Shown piece after piece: positions 1 to 8,006 of a stretch of 64,000 nucleotides of DNA. The notes below the pieces were generated by a model that searched no databases, had not been told where the DNA came from, and saw nothing but the letters and a program-made list of their open reading frames with translations. This DNA comes from Dethiobacter sp. GTDB lineage: Bacteria > Bacillota > Dethiobacteria > Dethiobacterales > Dethiobacteraceae. A program made the translations under genes and the position numbers. Position 1 is the stretch's first letter. Each line of letters begins with the position of its first letter. Location of the stretch: NCBI GenBank assembly GCA_018333635.1, contig JAGXTL010000010.1, forward strand, positions 1 to 64,000. The letters are read 5' to 3'.

Positions 1-512
1 ATTTTTTTATTAAGTAGCAGGTATTTTAGTAGGTCAAATTCGGTTTTTGTCAGATCTGCCGTTTCACCGTCATAGGTTACCGTGTATTTGCTTGTATCAA
101 GGCAGAGTTTACCCGCTTGCAGGATATTTTGTTTTGTAAAAGCGACAGCTTTGCATTTGAGGGTTTTACGAATTCGGGCTAGAAGTTCCTCAATAGCAAA
201 AGGTTTAACGAGATAATCATCGGCTCCGCAATCCAGTCCCATTACTTTGTCCATAATATCTCCCTTTGCAGTTAGCATGATAACAGGCACGTCAGAAACC
301 TGCCGGAGTCTGCGCAGCACTTCCATTCCGTTAAGGGATGGTAGCATTACATCGAGAATAATCAGGTCATAATTGCCCTTTATGGCTTGATCCAGCCCAG
401 TTCGCCCGTTGTGTTCCAGCGCCACGGCATATCCTTCGTGTTCCAGTTCCAATTGAATGAACCTAGCTATTTTTGCTTCGTCTTCCACAACGAGGATGTT
501 GTTTTTATTCAT
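1..512 (-). CDS. OmpR/PhoB-type response regulator, C-terminus beyond the left edge
   Basis: Reading leftward from an ATG at 512, preceded by an AAGGAG ribosome binding site, the first 170 residues form a complete receiver domain and the beginning of a winged-helix DNA-binding domain. The receiver shows the acidic pair E10/D11, the phospho-acceptor D54 in the context LIILDVMLP, T81, and K103 in LVKPF. The stretch around residues 145-165 (LTKTEFDLLKYLL) is the usual start of the PhoB/OmpR effector domain. The rest, and probably a cognate histidine kinase, lie outside the window. It is transcribed in the same direction as the DUF4342 gene upstream of it and also has its own good promoter. It would act in the cytoplasm as a phosphorylation-controlled transcription factor; the signal is unknown. 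Confidence 0.93.
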   Translation of the reverse strand, partial: MNKNNILVVEDEAKIARFIQLELEHEGYAVALEHNGRTGLDQAIKGNYDLIILDVMLPSLNGMEVLRRLRQVSDVPVIMLTAKGDIMDKVMGLDCGADDYLVKPFAIEELLARIRKTLKCKAVAFTKQNILQAGKLCLDTSKYTVTYDGETADLTKTEFDLLKYLLLNKK

Positions 513-545
513 CGAGAACTCTCCTTGCAGCATTAATATACTTTA

Positions 546-574
546 ATTCTATACAGAAAAGGACGTAAAGGCAA
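546..574 (-). promoter_or_regulatory. Sigma-A-type promoter of the response regulator
   Basis: On the minus strand there is TTGCCT, 17 bases, then TAGAAT, with the -10 hexamer about 35 bases before the ATG at 512. This fits a vegetative promoter allowing the regulator to be transcribed apart from the DUF4342 gene. Inferred from hexamer match and spacing only. Confidence 0.55.
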
Positions 575-659
575 AGAAATATAGTTAATGAAAGGAGAAG
601 TAAAAAACTGCCGATAAATTAATACCAGCAGATTTTCATGCTCCAGATATACATCTGTG

Positions 660-1148
660 TTAATCAGGCTTCTTTGTTTCCCAGGCGCTCTTAACTTCTT
701 GGGCAACTTTGCCGGCTAAATCACTGGTTTTACTGGCGATACTGTTCAGGCTGTTATTGATACCGTATTCCTGACCGTTGTCTTTGATGAACTTTATCCG
801 ACAATTGGTTACCAAGGCTAGAAAAAACAGCGCCACAGCAAGTGGCATGGTAATAATGGTTATCAAAATCGCTAGAGGGACGCCTACATTAAGCAAGGTA
901 TTATTGTCTTTGGATGTGATCCGCAAGCGAATAGGGCTGGCTTTAATGTAAAGCTTTTTCAGTTTTTTCCAGAGGGAGGAGGTATTGACCTCCAACTTGT
1001 TTTCCTGTTTAATTTTATTTTGTTCTTCCAGGTAGGCTAAGGCCTCTACAACGTCCCCCTCGTTCTTTTGCAAGGCTTCTTTTGCCTCGTTGTAAGTGAC
1101 GTCAGCCCGTTTTCTTAGCAGATCAATTTTTTCAAGTGTTATTTCCAT
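660..1148 (-). CDS. DUF4342 domain membrane protein
   Basis: This 162-residue protein begins with a DUF4342/UBA-like helical region at residues 1-45 (MEITLEKIDLLRKR, then the NEGDVVEALAYLEE segment), the kind of fold shared with the N-terminus of elongation factor Ts. A basic linker follows, then one hydrophobic segment at about residues 88-112, then a short polar tail. The start ATG at 1148 is preceded by GGAGGG. The family is common in Firmicutes, often close to two-component systems, but has no established biochemical role. The response regulator lies 147 bases downstream on the same strand, and a set of 11-bp direct repeats sits over the promoter region at 1201-1244, so the two genes may form one regulatory circuit. 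That link is inference. Confidence 0.8.
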   Translation of the reverse strand: MEITLEKIDLLRKRADVTYNEAKEALQKNEGDVVEALAYLEEQNKIKQENKLEVNTSSLWKKLKKLYIKASPIRLRITSKDNNTLLNVGVPLAILITIITMPLAVALFFLALVTNCRIKFIKDNGQEYGINNSLNSIASKTSDLAGKVAQEVKSAWETKKPD

Positions 1149-1200
1149 AGTTATCCCTCCAAATTATTCTTATTCTTCAATTTATATGATAACCCTCGGA

Positions 1201-1244
1201 AGTTAGAGTTAGATTAACGTCAGATTAGAGTTTGATTAGAAATG
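1201..1244 (-). promoter_or_regulatory. Four half-sites at 11-bp period, likely response-regulator box
   Basis: On the plus strand GATTA occurs at 1212, 1223 and 1234, exactly 11 bp apart, and a related AGTTA lies one period earlier at 1201. The best 11-mer is GATTAGAGTTT. OmpR/PhoB-family regulators bind direct repeats with this period as head-to-tail dimers. The last repeat, read toward the DUF4342 gene, covers the place where a -35 hexamer would lie relative to a TATAAA -10 at 1181-1186. This is the arrangement of activator-replaced -35 promoters such as pho boxes. Binding by the regulator at 1-512 is inference. Confidence 0.6.
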
Positions 1245-1263
1245 AATAATGGGCGGCACTAAA

Positions 1264-1292
1264 ACAGACAGCCCATATTTATGGCTGTCTGT
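1264..1292. other. Inverted repeat (10-bp arms)
   Basis: Arms ACAGACAGCC (1264-1273) and GGCTGTCTGT (1283-1292) can form a stem with a 9-base loop. On the minus strand it is followed by only four T residues, so terminator function is uncertain. It lies between the 11-bp repeats and the symporter promoter region. Confidence 0.5.
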
Positions 1293-1328
1293 AAGAGTCG
1301 ATTTTCAAAATAAATTAGCTATCGAAAT

Positions 1329-1343
1329 AATTTTTTGTAAAAT
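1329..1343. promoter_or_regulatory. Possible CodY box
   Basis: The 15-mer AATTTTTTGTAAAAT matches 12 of 15 positions of the CodY consensus AATTTTCWGAAAATT. It lies about 175 bases before the symporter start, and codY itself is encoded at 55733-56530. The region is AT-rich, so a chance match is possible. Confidence 0.3.
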
Positions 1344-1517
1344 GTTACTATTGCAAATAATTGTATAAAATAAATTTTTTGAATAATCAACCTTGCTGGC
1401 AGGAATAGTTAGTTCTGATGAAGAATAGCTTTTACGAAATAATGGTACTGCTTATTCCCGTTTGTTGTCGAAGAATGCAACGAGAAAAGTTTAAAATAAG
1501 CGGAGGGAGGTGAGGAA

Positions 1518-1778
1518 GTGAAGGACTATAAGCGAGAGATTTGGATAACAGCAATTGTTTTTACGCTGCTGTCTTTAACCGGTGGGTTTATCAGTGTTTT
1601 CTTCGTTTTAGGCATGGATCTTTTTTTTGGCCCTGAACCACTGTATTTGTCTCTGCAAAATGTTTTTGGCATGCCTTTGCATTATGTGCTGCTGATTATG
1701 GCTAGTTGGCTGGGGGCGACGCTGCTTGGCGCTGTCTGGGCTTTAGTGCTTGACGGGATAGATAGCAGAGAGAATTAA
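1518..1778 (+). CDS. DUF4212-type small subunit of sodium/substrate symporter
   Basis: An 86-residue protein with two predicted membrane helices (about residues 9-31 and 52-77) and a short charged N-terminus. GTG at 1518 is chosen because GGAGG lies 9-10 bases upstream. Size, topology and position 21 bases before a large sodium:solute symporter match the DUF4212 family, which accompanies some SSS-family transporters as a small accessory subunit. The distinctive internal sequence is a GPEPLYLSLQNVFGMPLHYV loop between the helices. It would sit in the cytoplasmic membrane with its partner; its exact role in transport is not known. Confidence 0.7.
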   Translation: MKDYKREIWITAIVFTLLSLTGGFISVFFVLGMDLFFGPEPLYLSLQNVFGMPLHYVLLIMASWLGATLLGAVWALVLDGIDSREN

Positions 1779-1799
1779 TATTAGTTAAGGAGGTGTAAT

Positions 1800-3440
1800 A
1801 TGTCCGGTATTTTTATCGAAGGAATAATTGTTTCCGTCTTGGTTTTGGCAGTTTCCGTCTATTTCGGCTTTTGGGGTCGGAAGATGACTAAAAATGTCTC
1901 TGACTATTTCGTGGCAGGCCGCTCCATTGGGGCTGTAAATAATGGCTTAGCCATGGTTTCGCTTTCGCTAAGTCTAACCACATTTCTTGGGCTTACAGCT
2001 TTAATCTTTCACGGGTTTTATCTGGCAATAGCTCTTTACGCTGCTTTTACCGCATCTTTTATCGGTATGCTGGTGCTGGCGGCTCCCTATTTGCGCCGGC
2101 ATAAATCTTTCACGACAATGGCTTTCATCGGTGAAAGATTCTATAGCAGGAATTTGCGCTTGCTTTCCGTTTTTATTATGCTGATAGTTAGTATACTCTA
2201 CTTAATTGCAAATATTAAGGGAATAGGCATTATTTTCCAGGTATTGCTGGGCTTGCCGCAAGTTTATGGGATATTAATCGGAGGTCTGGTAGTTACTCTC
2301 TATGTGATGGTGGGCGGAATGTACGGTGTGACTTACAGCCAGTCTTTCCAAAGTGTAGTAGTGCTTTTTGCCATATTTGTGCCGATTATGATTATTTTGC
2401 GGGCATTAGGCGCTGATGGCTGGTGGTTTCCGCCTTTAGGTTATGGCGAAATGGTGCCGGCCATGGTTAACGTTACCCCTCATTACTTTTTCCCCTTCAT
2501 CGTTCATCCGGTGTGGTACGTTGCCGTGTTCTTTGGTACATTTTTTGGAATTATCGGTCTGCCGCATTTTGTGATGCGCTTCTTCACCGTGCGTGACGCA
2601 AAAGAAGCCCGCTGGAGCCTTGTTTTTTGTACTTTCCTCGTGGGCTTAATCAATACCAGTGTGTATGCCTTGGGTTTCGCGGGCGTCTACTATGTGGCGA
2701 GCCGCGGAGTTCAAATCAGCATTGCTGATTATGATAAACTTTTGTTTATCCTGACTGAGGCAATTGCAGGCAATAGTTGGCTGGCTATCACTGTGGGCGG
2801 AGCGCTGGCAGCAGGCATTTCCACCGTGGCGGGATTGCTGATGATTATGGGTACGGGTATAGTGCATGACTTATACGGAGTACTGCGACCCAACACGAGT
2901 CAGGAAAAAATGCTTAAAATGGCAACTTCTGTCATGTTTGTGGTAGGAGTACTTGTTACCATTCTTTCATTAAGGCCGCCTGCCTTTATCCTGGTCACGA
3001 TTATGTGGGCCTTTGGTATTGCCGGTTCGGCATTTGGTGTGCCGATTGTGCTGGGCATCTGGTGGAAGCGTACCACTAAAGAAGGCGCCGGTGCCGGGAT
3101 GATTATCGGTTTTCTCACCAGCTTTATTCCCTATGTATTGATTGAAATTATGGGTTGGGAGGCAACCATGATTTCGAGATATCTCTACGGCCCGCTCGGT
3201 TGGGTAAAAGTTATCGCCTTTAGCACACCATTAACTTTCATTACCACCATTATCGTTTCTTGGTTGACAAAGGAACCGCCGGCTGAGGTTAAAGCTTCGG
3301 TTGATGTAATGCATGGTTGGAGCGATTATCGCGAAGAACGTTATAACGGTAAGCTTTTACCGATAATCGTGCTAGTTCTCTCTGTCTTAAGTATTTTGTC
3401 GATATTTACACTTTATGACATTTTCTCGGTCATTGGTTAG
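1800..3440 (+). CDS. Sodium:solute symporter (SSS family)
   Basis: This 546-residue integral membrane protein has about 13 hydrophobic helices spread over its length. The early DYFVAGRSIGAVNNGLAM segment (residues about 35-52) is characteristic of the SSS family, where a sodium-binding site is formed by helices 1 and 8. GSAFGVPIVLGIWWKR, at about residues 405-420, is the conserved late-helix motif. The start ATG at 1800 has AGGTG upstream. Length agrees with acetate/pantothenate/proline-type symporters, but the substrate cannot be read from sequence. Because two CoA-ligase-like genes follow directly, a carboxylic acid substrate is a reasonable inference. It uses the sodium gradient to import solute across the cytoplasmic membrane. 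Confidence 0.88.
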   Translation: MSGIFIEGIIVSVLVLAVSVYFGFWGRKMTKNVSDYFVAGRSIGAVNNGLAMVSLSLSLTTFLGLTALIFHGFYLAIALYAAFTASFIGMLVLAAPYLRRHKSFTTMAFIGERFYSRNLRLLSVFIMLIVSILYLIANIKGIGIIFQVLLGLPQVYGILIGGLVVTLYVMVGGMYGVTYSQSFQSVVVLFAIFVPIMIILRALGADGWWFPPLGYGEMVPAMVNVTPHYFFPFIVHPVWYVAVFFGTFFGIIGLPHFVMRFFTVRDAKEARWSLVFCTFLVGLINTSVYALGFAGVYYVASRGVQISIADYDKLLFILTEAIAGNSWLAITVGGALAAGISTVAGLLMIMGTGIVHDLYGVLRPNTSQEKMLKMATSVMFVVGVLVTILSLRPPAFILVTIMWAFGIAGSAFGVPIVLGIWWKRTTKEGAGAGMIIGFLTSFIPYVLIEIMGWEATMISRYLYGPLGWVKVIAFSTPLTFITTIIVSWLTKEPPAEVKASVDVMHGWSDYREERYNGKLLPIIVLVLSVLSILSIFTLYDIFSVIG

Positions 3441-3454
3441 GGGTGTGCTGACGC

Positions 3455-4912
3455 ATGGAAAATTGGGAAAAACTTAGCAAGAAACCGTGGGAAGAGGTTC
3501 GTCAAATGCAGGACCGCAAGCTGCGGGCCTTCATCGTGAATCAGATTTACCCTTACAGTCCACATTACAGGCGTATTTTTCAGGATCTTAAACTGGACCC
3601 CTATAAGTTTAAAGGGGTCCAGGATTTGGTTCATCTTCCTTTTACCTATAAGGAAGATATCGCGCCCACAGATGCAGAGCCGGCTAAGCATCGCGATTTT
3701 ATTATCCGGCCCGATGAAGAGGTTTCAGAAAAATATGGGCACATGGCCAAGTTGTCACAGTACGGCGGCAAGCAGGTTGTTGACGAGAAAATCTTTGAGT
3801 ATAAACCTGCCCATATTCATTTTACTACCGGCAGGACGGCAAAACCCACTCCTTTTGTTTATACCTTGCGTGACCTTGAAACTATACGGGAGGCCGGCAA
3901 GCGTCTGCTTGATGTTTTTGCGCTGAGCGAGAAAGATATTCTTGTCAATGCTTTTCCTTATGCACCGCATCTGGCTTTTTGGCAGGCTTTTTTCGCAGCA
4001 GATTCCATGGGAGTTGCCAGCTTGCATAGCGGCGGCGGCAAGGTAATGGGCACTCAAAACCTGATGGGCGCTGTTGAGATGATGAAGGCAACAGTCATTT
4101 CTTTTATTCCGGGTTATGCGTATTACTTTTTGCGTCAGGCAGCCGAACAGAAGAGAGACTTCTCCTCTGTGCAAAAGATACTTTTCGGTGGGGAGCGTGT
4201 GCCGCCGGGCCTGAAAGATAAAATTAAAGCTCTTTTGCAAGAAATGGGAGCAAAAAACCCACAGGTTTTAGCCACATACGCTTGTACCGAAAGCCGCTTA
4301 GCATGGGGAGAATGCCCTTCAGAGGAGTCTTACGGTTACCATACTTACCCTGATACAGAGATAATTGAGATGATAGATCCGGCGACCGGTGAGCATGTGG
4401 CCGAAGGAGAAGAGGGTGAAATTGTCTATACTGCTCTTGACTGGCGGGGCAGTTGCCTGCTTCGTTACCGCACTGGTGATGTGGCTAAAGGCGGGATTCT
4501 TTACACGCCATGTCCTAACTGCGGCCGCACAGTGCCGCGAATCACTTCTAATCTGCAGCGCAAGTCGGAGTTTAAGGAGTTTGATTTAACGAAAGTTAAG
4601 GGTACATTGGTAAATCTAAATAACTTCTTCCCCTTAATGATGGGCCATCCTCAAGTCGTGGAGTGGCAGGTAGAAGTTCGCAAGCGCAACAATGACCCCT
4701 TTGATTTAGATGAGATTAATCTCTATATTGCTCCCGCTGCCGGGGTAAATATTGAGGAATTAAAGAGTGACTTGCGGCAGAAAGTTATCCGCGACACGGA
4801 AGTGGCGCCTAATGAGATTATTTTTCTTCCTGCGGAACAGGTTTTGGCCCGCGTGGGGATGGAAACAGAATTAAAGGAAAAGCGAATTGTTGATAATCGT
4901 CCTCAAAAGTAG
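3455..4912 (+). CDS. PaaK-like AMP-forming ligase, paralog 1
   Basis: A 485-residue member of the phenylacetate-CoA ligase (COG1541) branch of adenylate-forming enzymes. Visible landmarks: a P-loop-like TTGRTAKPT at about residues 124-132, YACTESRLAWGEC at about residues 272-284 in the place of the usual YGxTE motif, LRYRTGD at about residue 335, and a CPNCGRTVPRI zinc-type element just after it. Such enzymes activate a carboxylate with ATP and transfer it to CoA. The P-loop has Arg where the second Thr of SSGTTGKPT normally stands, so activity and substrate are uncertain. Start ATG at 3455 lies 14 bases after the symporter stop. It is clearly a tandem duplicate of the next gene. Confidence 0.75.
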   Translation: MENWEKLSKKPWEEVRQMQDRKLRAFIVNQIYPYSPHYRRIFQDLKLDPYKFKGVQDLVHLPFTYKEDIAPTDAEPAKHRDFIIRPDEEVSEKYGHMAKLSQYGGKQVVDEKIFEYKPAHIHFTTGRTAKPTPFVYTLRDLETIREAGKRLLDVFALSEKDILVNAFPYAPHLAFWQAFFAADSMGVASLHSGGGKVMGTQNLMGAVEMMKATVISFIPGYAYYFLRQAAEQKRDFSSVQKILFGGERVPPGLKDKIKALLQEMGAKNPQVLATYACTESRLAWGECPSEESYGYHTYPDTEIIEMIDPATGEHVAEGEEGEIVYTALDWRGSCLLRYRTGDVAKGGILYTPCPNCGRTVPRITSNLQRKSEFKEFDLTKVKGTLVNLNNFFPLMMGHPQVVEWQVEVRKRNNDPFDLDEINLYIAPAAGVNIEELKSDLRQKVIRDTEVAPNEIIFLPAEQVLARVGMETELKEKRIVDNRPQK

Positions 4913-4935
4913 AGTCCGCAAGGAGGGAAAGTTAC

Positions 4936-6330
4936 TTGGAGAATTTCGCAAAAATATGCCGTATGACACCGGAACAGATTAAACAATTTCAGGCACAGCA
5001 AATGCAGGATTTTTTTGCCGGTGAAGTGGCTGTGCGACATCCTTTTTACCGGGATAGCTGGCGGGAAACAGGCATCCCGCGTTCAGTTGCCGATCTGCAA
5101 AAACAGCCGTTTACCGTAAAAAGTGATTTGCTGTCTCAGCCCGACAATCTGGAGAGTTACCGTCGCTATGTTCTCGAAGTGCCTGAGCAGAACGCTTCGC
5201 CTAAGAGCGGAGGTTTATTTGCTCGTTTTAAAGGAAAGCAAGCGGGAGAAATTGTTCCTAAAAAGTATGCTACGAATCAAATGCTGTTTTCCTCAGGCAG
5301 AACAGGCAAGATAACACCATACGTCTACTCTGTGGCTGATATCGAAAACTTAGGCGAGACCGGGCTGCGTATGATGGAGATTTTAGGCATAACGCGGGAC
5401 GACACGATTGTTAACGCCATGTCCTACGCTCCCAATCTATCTTTTTGGCAGGTCTATTATGGTGGACTCAAGCTAGGGTCAACTGTGCTGCAAAGTGGTG
5501 GCGGTCGGATCTTAGGCACAGAAAAGATTTTAACCGCCATGGAAAATATGGAAGCATCTACCTTATTTACGACGCCAGGTTACGCTGAATTTCTTTTGCA
5601 GTCAGCAGTTCATTTTAAATTAAAGTTTCCCAATTTGAACAAGTTGATTGTCGGTTATGGTCCGGTACCGCTGGCCCAAGTTAAGCGTTTGGAAGTGCTG
5701 CTGCATCTTGTTGGTTCTCCCGATGGACAGGTGAAGCGAGTCTATTTCTTGAACGAAGCAAAGGCAGCCTGGGCAGAATGTTCTCCTGGAAGTGGATATC
5801 ATTTTTACCCAGACCAAGCATTTTTGGAGCTTGATTCTGTGGCTGGGATAGAGGGCAGAGGAGAGCTGATTTTAACTAATCTTAATGTGTTCGGTTCGTG
5901 TGTAGTCAGATTTCGCACCGGCGACTTGGCTGAGAGCATTACTTATGAGCCTTGCCCTGTTTGCAAACGTCCACTTCCACGCATTATCGGTGAAATTGAA
6001 CGTTTTAATGATTATAAAAACCTTGATGGGGTGCAGGGTCGCACTGTCAATTTAAGCAGCTTGTATTCCCTTTTGGCTGCAGAGCCTGGCGTGTTGTTGT
6101 GGCAGGCAGTCTTGCTTGGCGAACCTGCTCAGCTACGGATTGATACTGCATTTCTAGATAAGAATCAGGCAGCTGAGTTGTCAGAGAGTTTGCAGGCAAA
6201 ATTGTCAGAGGCATTAGGCGTGAAGCTTACTGTTAAGCCATCTTCTTACAAAGAACTGGTGGACCGCCTGGGGTTTGAGAAATATCCTGTTGAACAGAGG
6301 ATTATGACGAGCGCGGGTAGCGGAAAGTGA
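4936..6330 (+). CDS. PaaK-like AMP-forming ligase, paralog 2
   Basis: A 464-residue paralog of the preceding protein, starting at TTG 4936 with AGGAGGG 9 bases upstream. It shares long aligned blocks with it: NAMSYAPNLSFWQ against NAFPYAPHLAFWQ, then QSGGGRILGTEK against HSGGGKVMGTQN. The P-loop is SSGRTGKIT, again with Arg in the third motif position. The YGxTE counterpart has become FLNEAKAAWAEC, and VRFRTGDLA and CPVCKRPLPRI are retained. Two related but unequal proteins could be separate ligases, a heteromer, or one active and one regulatory chain; sequence alone does not decide. It ends the unit that begins with the small symporter subunit. Confidence 0.7.
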   Translation: MENFAKICRMTPEQIKQFQAQQMQDFFAGEVAVRHPFYRDSWRETGIPRSVADLQKQPFTVKSDLLSQPDNLESYRRYVLEVPEQNASPKSGGLFARFKGKQAGEIVPKKYATNQMLFSSGRTGKITPYVYSVADIENLGETGLRMMEILGITRDDTIVNAMSYAPNLSFWQVYYGGLKLGSTVLQSGGGRILGTEKILTAMENMEASTLFTTPGYAEFLLQSAVHFKLKFPNLNKLIVGYGPVPLAQVKRLEVLLHLVGSPDGQVKRVYFLNEAKAAWAECSPGSGYHFYPDQAFLELDSVAGIEGRGELILTNLNVFGSCVVRFRTGDLAESITYEPCPVCKRPLPRIIGEIERFNDYKNLDGVQGRTVNLSSLYSLLAAEPGVLLWQAVLLGEPAQLRIDTAFLDKNQAAELSESLQAKLSEALGVKLTVKPSSYKELVDRLGFEKYPVEQRIMTSAGSGK

Positions 6331-6450
6331 CGCTGTCGTTAATGTAAGCTGGAAATAAGCAGGGAACAATTTTGAAAACAAACGGAAAAAAATGAGAAGC
6401 TAAATAAAGGGATGGCGGCAGCCATTCTTTTATTTTGGGTAGGAACACAG

Positions 6451-6490
6451 ATCCCCTCTCCCTCTGGGAGAGGGCTAGGGTGAGGGCAGG
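6451..6490 (+). repeat. Dispersed palindromic repeat, family R2, copy 1
   Basis: The core CCCTCTCCCTCTGGGAGAGG is palindromic and is followed by a TAGGGTGAGGG tail. A copy in the opposite orientation lies at 13347-13383 with one difference over about 37 bases. The element lies in the 267-bp spacer between the ligase gene and the ferric-reductase-like gene. No other element was recognised in this spacer. Confidence 0.75.
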
Positions 6491-6597
6491 GTTTGGCTGT
6501 TCTTTAACCCTCGTTTTTAAGATTATGTTAAAGAAAAGCTGGGAAGAGTAAGGTAAAATGGAAAATATGGCACAAATATTTCTTGGAGGTAAACTCA

Positions 6598-6810
6598 TTG
6601 AAAACAAGGAAGTTTTGGATTGTCGTCTTATTTTCCACAGCAGTTGTTGTCTATGCCTGGTTAATGAGTGCCTTGCCTGGCGGAAACAGTCCTGTCTCTC
6701 TTAGACAGTTCAATAGGCTCTTTGCTTCTTTGGGGTTTTGGTTCTTATTTTTGCAATTTGTTTTAAGTTCACGGTTGCGGCTGATTGGAGTCTGGCTTAG
6801 GTTTAAATAA
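6598..6810 (+). CDS. N-terminal fragment of ferric-reductase-like protein (frameshifted or split)
   Basis: TTG at 6598 follows TTGGAGGT at a normal distance and opens a 70-residue frame with two hydrophobic helices (about residues 6-25 and 43-62), ending in SSRLRLIGVWLRFK and a stop. In intact ferric-reductase-like proteins the second helix runs into an RLxWIExGxGLD-type linker and then an HRLLG helix. That continuation is present here in the next frame: removing one G of the pair at 6787-6788 gives LRLIESGLGLNKMIHYHR without a break. The product as written would be a membrane stub. The alternatives are a base-calling error, a real mutation, or a two-piece protein. Confidence 0.7.
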   Translation: MKTRKFWIVVLFSTAVVVYAWLMSALPGGNSPVSLRQFNRLFASLGFWFLFLQFVLSSRLRLIGVWLRFK

Positions 6811-6811
6811 A

Positions 6812-7861
6812 ATGATTCACTATCATCGCTTGCTTGGTCGGTTAGCTTTAATTTTTTTAATTTTGCATCCACTGCTGTTATTTATCCATGAAGGTTCGCT
6901 GTTTTTAGGTACGCCATTTCGCCTTGCCGGTTTGACTGTGTTACTGTTTTTAGCGCTGACAGCTTTTGTCGCTTCTTTCTATAAAAAACTGAAGCTGCCA
7001 TATGAATTGTGGTTAAACATTCATAAAGTGAATTATATTTTGTTTCCCGTCGCGCTCATCCATGTTTTTGGCAATGCTTTGCCTGGGTCGTTGCTCTATT
7101 ATCTCTGGGTTGTTCTTTCCCTGCTGTTTGCTCTCTTGCTAGTGGAAAAAGTTATGCGGGAAATCAATATCCGCAAAAATCCGTATGAAGTAGTAAGGGT
7201 TCAGCAGGAATCTAAAGATATCTGGAGCCTCTATTTCAGAGGGAAGAAAATTGCTTATCAACCGGGACAATTTATGTATCTGAGGCTGCTGCGTGAAGGA
7301 AAGCTTTCTTCTTCGCACCCTTTTACCATTTCCTCAAGCCCTACCTGGGAGCTGCTCACCGTAACACCTAAGGAACTCGGTGACTTTACAGCCACCATCA
7401 AAGATACTAAAGTTGGTGATTTGGCCCTGATTGATGCGCCGTATGGTGTTTTCAGCTTTCTTAATCATGACTGCGACAGGTTGGCTTTTATTGCCGGCGG
7501 CATCGGGATTACTCCTTTTATGAGCATGTTACGCTATATTTATGATAGAAAAATTCAAAAGCAGGTAACAGTTATCTGGGGCAATAAAGATGAAGAGGCA
7601 CTATGTTTTCAAAAAGAATTAAACGAGATAGCGCTGGAGATGGGTAACATTAAAGTTGTTTACGTAATGTCTGCGCAGGAGAGTTGGCGTGGAGAGAGGG
7701 GCAGAATTGATGGCAAAGTGATTGAGAAATATGTGCCTGACTTGATTAGGTGTCATTTTTTTGTCTGCGGGCCGCCTATGCTTAGCTTGGCAGTTATGAA
7801 AACACTCCGTGAAAAAGGTGTGCCCGACAGGCTGATCCATCATGAACTGTTTGAATTCTAA
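6812..7861 (+). CDS. Ferric-reductase-like transmembrane flavoprotein, main part
   Basis: The ATG at 6812 is one base after the stop of the preceding fragment; the same frame is open upstream to a TTG at 6785. The protein begins with a helix containing HRLLGRLALIFLILH, whose two histidines 14 residues apart fit a heme-ligand pair, then two to three more helices with further histidines. A ferredoxin-reductase-type module follows: QPGQFMYLRL and HPFTISSSP for FAD binding, AGGIGITPFMSML for NAD(P)H, and FFVCGPPMLSL near the C-terminus. It would pass electrons from NAD(P)H through FAD to membrane heme and an acceptor outside the membrane. Together with the upstream piece the length (about 420 residues) is normal for the family. 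Confidence 0.8.
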   Translation: MIHYHRLLGRLALIFLILHPLLLFIHEGSLFLGTPFRLAGLTVLLFLALTAFVASFYKKLKLPYELWLNIHKVNYILFPVALIHVFGNALPGSLLYYLWVVLSLLFALLLVEKVMREINIRKNPYEVVRVQQESKDIWSLYFRGKKIAYQPGQFMYLRLLREGKLSSSHPFTISSSPTWELLTVTPKELGDFTATIKDTKVGDLALIDAPYGVFSFLNHDCDRLAFIAGGIGITPFMSMLRYIYDRKIQKQVTVIWGNKDEEALCFQKELNEIALEMGNIKVVYVMSAQESWRGERGRIDGKVIEKYVPDLIRCHFFVCGPPMLSLAVMKTLREKGVPDRLIHHELFEF

Positions 7862-8006
7862 AGTGGGCATTGCAGCACGAAGTGGAAGTGCTGGTGCAGA
7901 ATTGTGGCTATCTGCCTGCTTAGACTTTGTTTTTTTCATCAAGAAGGAGAAACAGAAAAGATGTCTAAGTAAAAGTAAAATTGTTTAATGCAGAAAGGGT
8001 AAGCTT

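Larger units (their letters stand above)
1149..1517. other. 369-bp divergent intergenic region
   Basis: This AT-rich spacer separates the minus-strand DUF4342 gene from the plus-strand symporter genes. It holds a minus-strand -10-like TATAAA (plus coordinates 1181-1186), the 11-bp repeats at 1201-1244, an inverted repeat at 1264-1292 and a CodY-like palindrome at 1329-1343. No small coding sequence with a convincing ribosome binding site was seen. Confidence 0.6.

Noticed and set aside
1299-1316. Second CodY-like site GATTTTCAAAATAAA
   Set aside because: At least five mismatches in AT-rich DNA; not distinguishable from background.
1391-1415. Possible sigma-54 promoter (TGGCAGG)
   Set aside because: The GC of the -12 element is missing at the required distance.
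3755-4240. Antisense open frame of 161 codons inside ligase paralog 1
   Set aside because: A shadow of the plus-strand codon pattern, with no ribosome binding site and a low-complexity composition.
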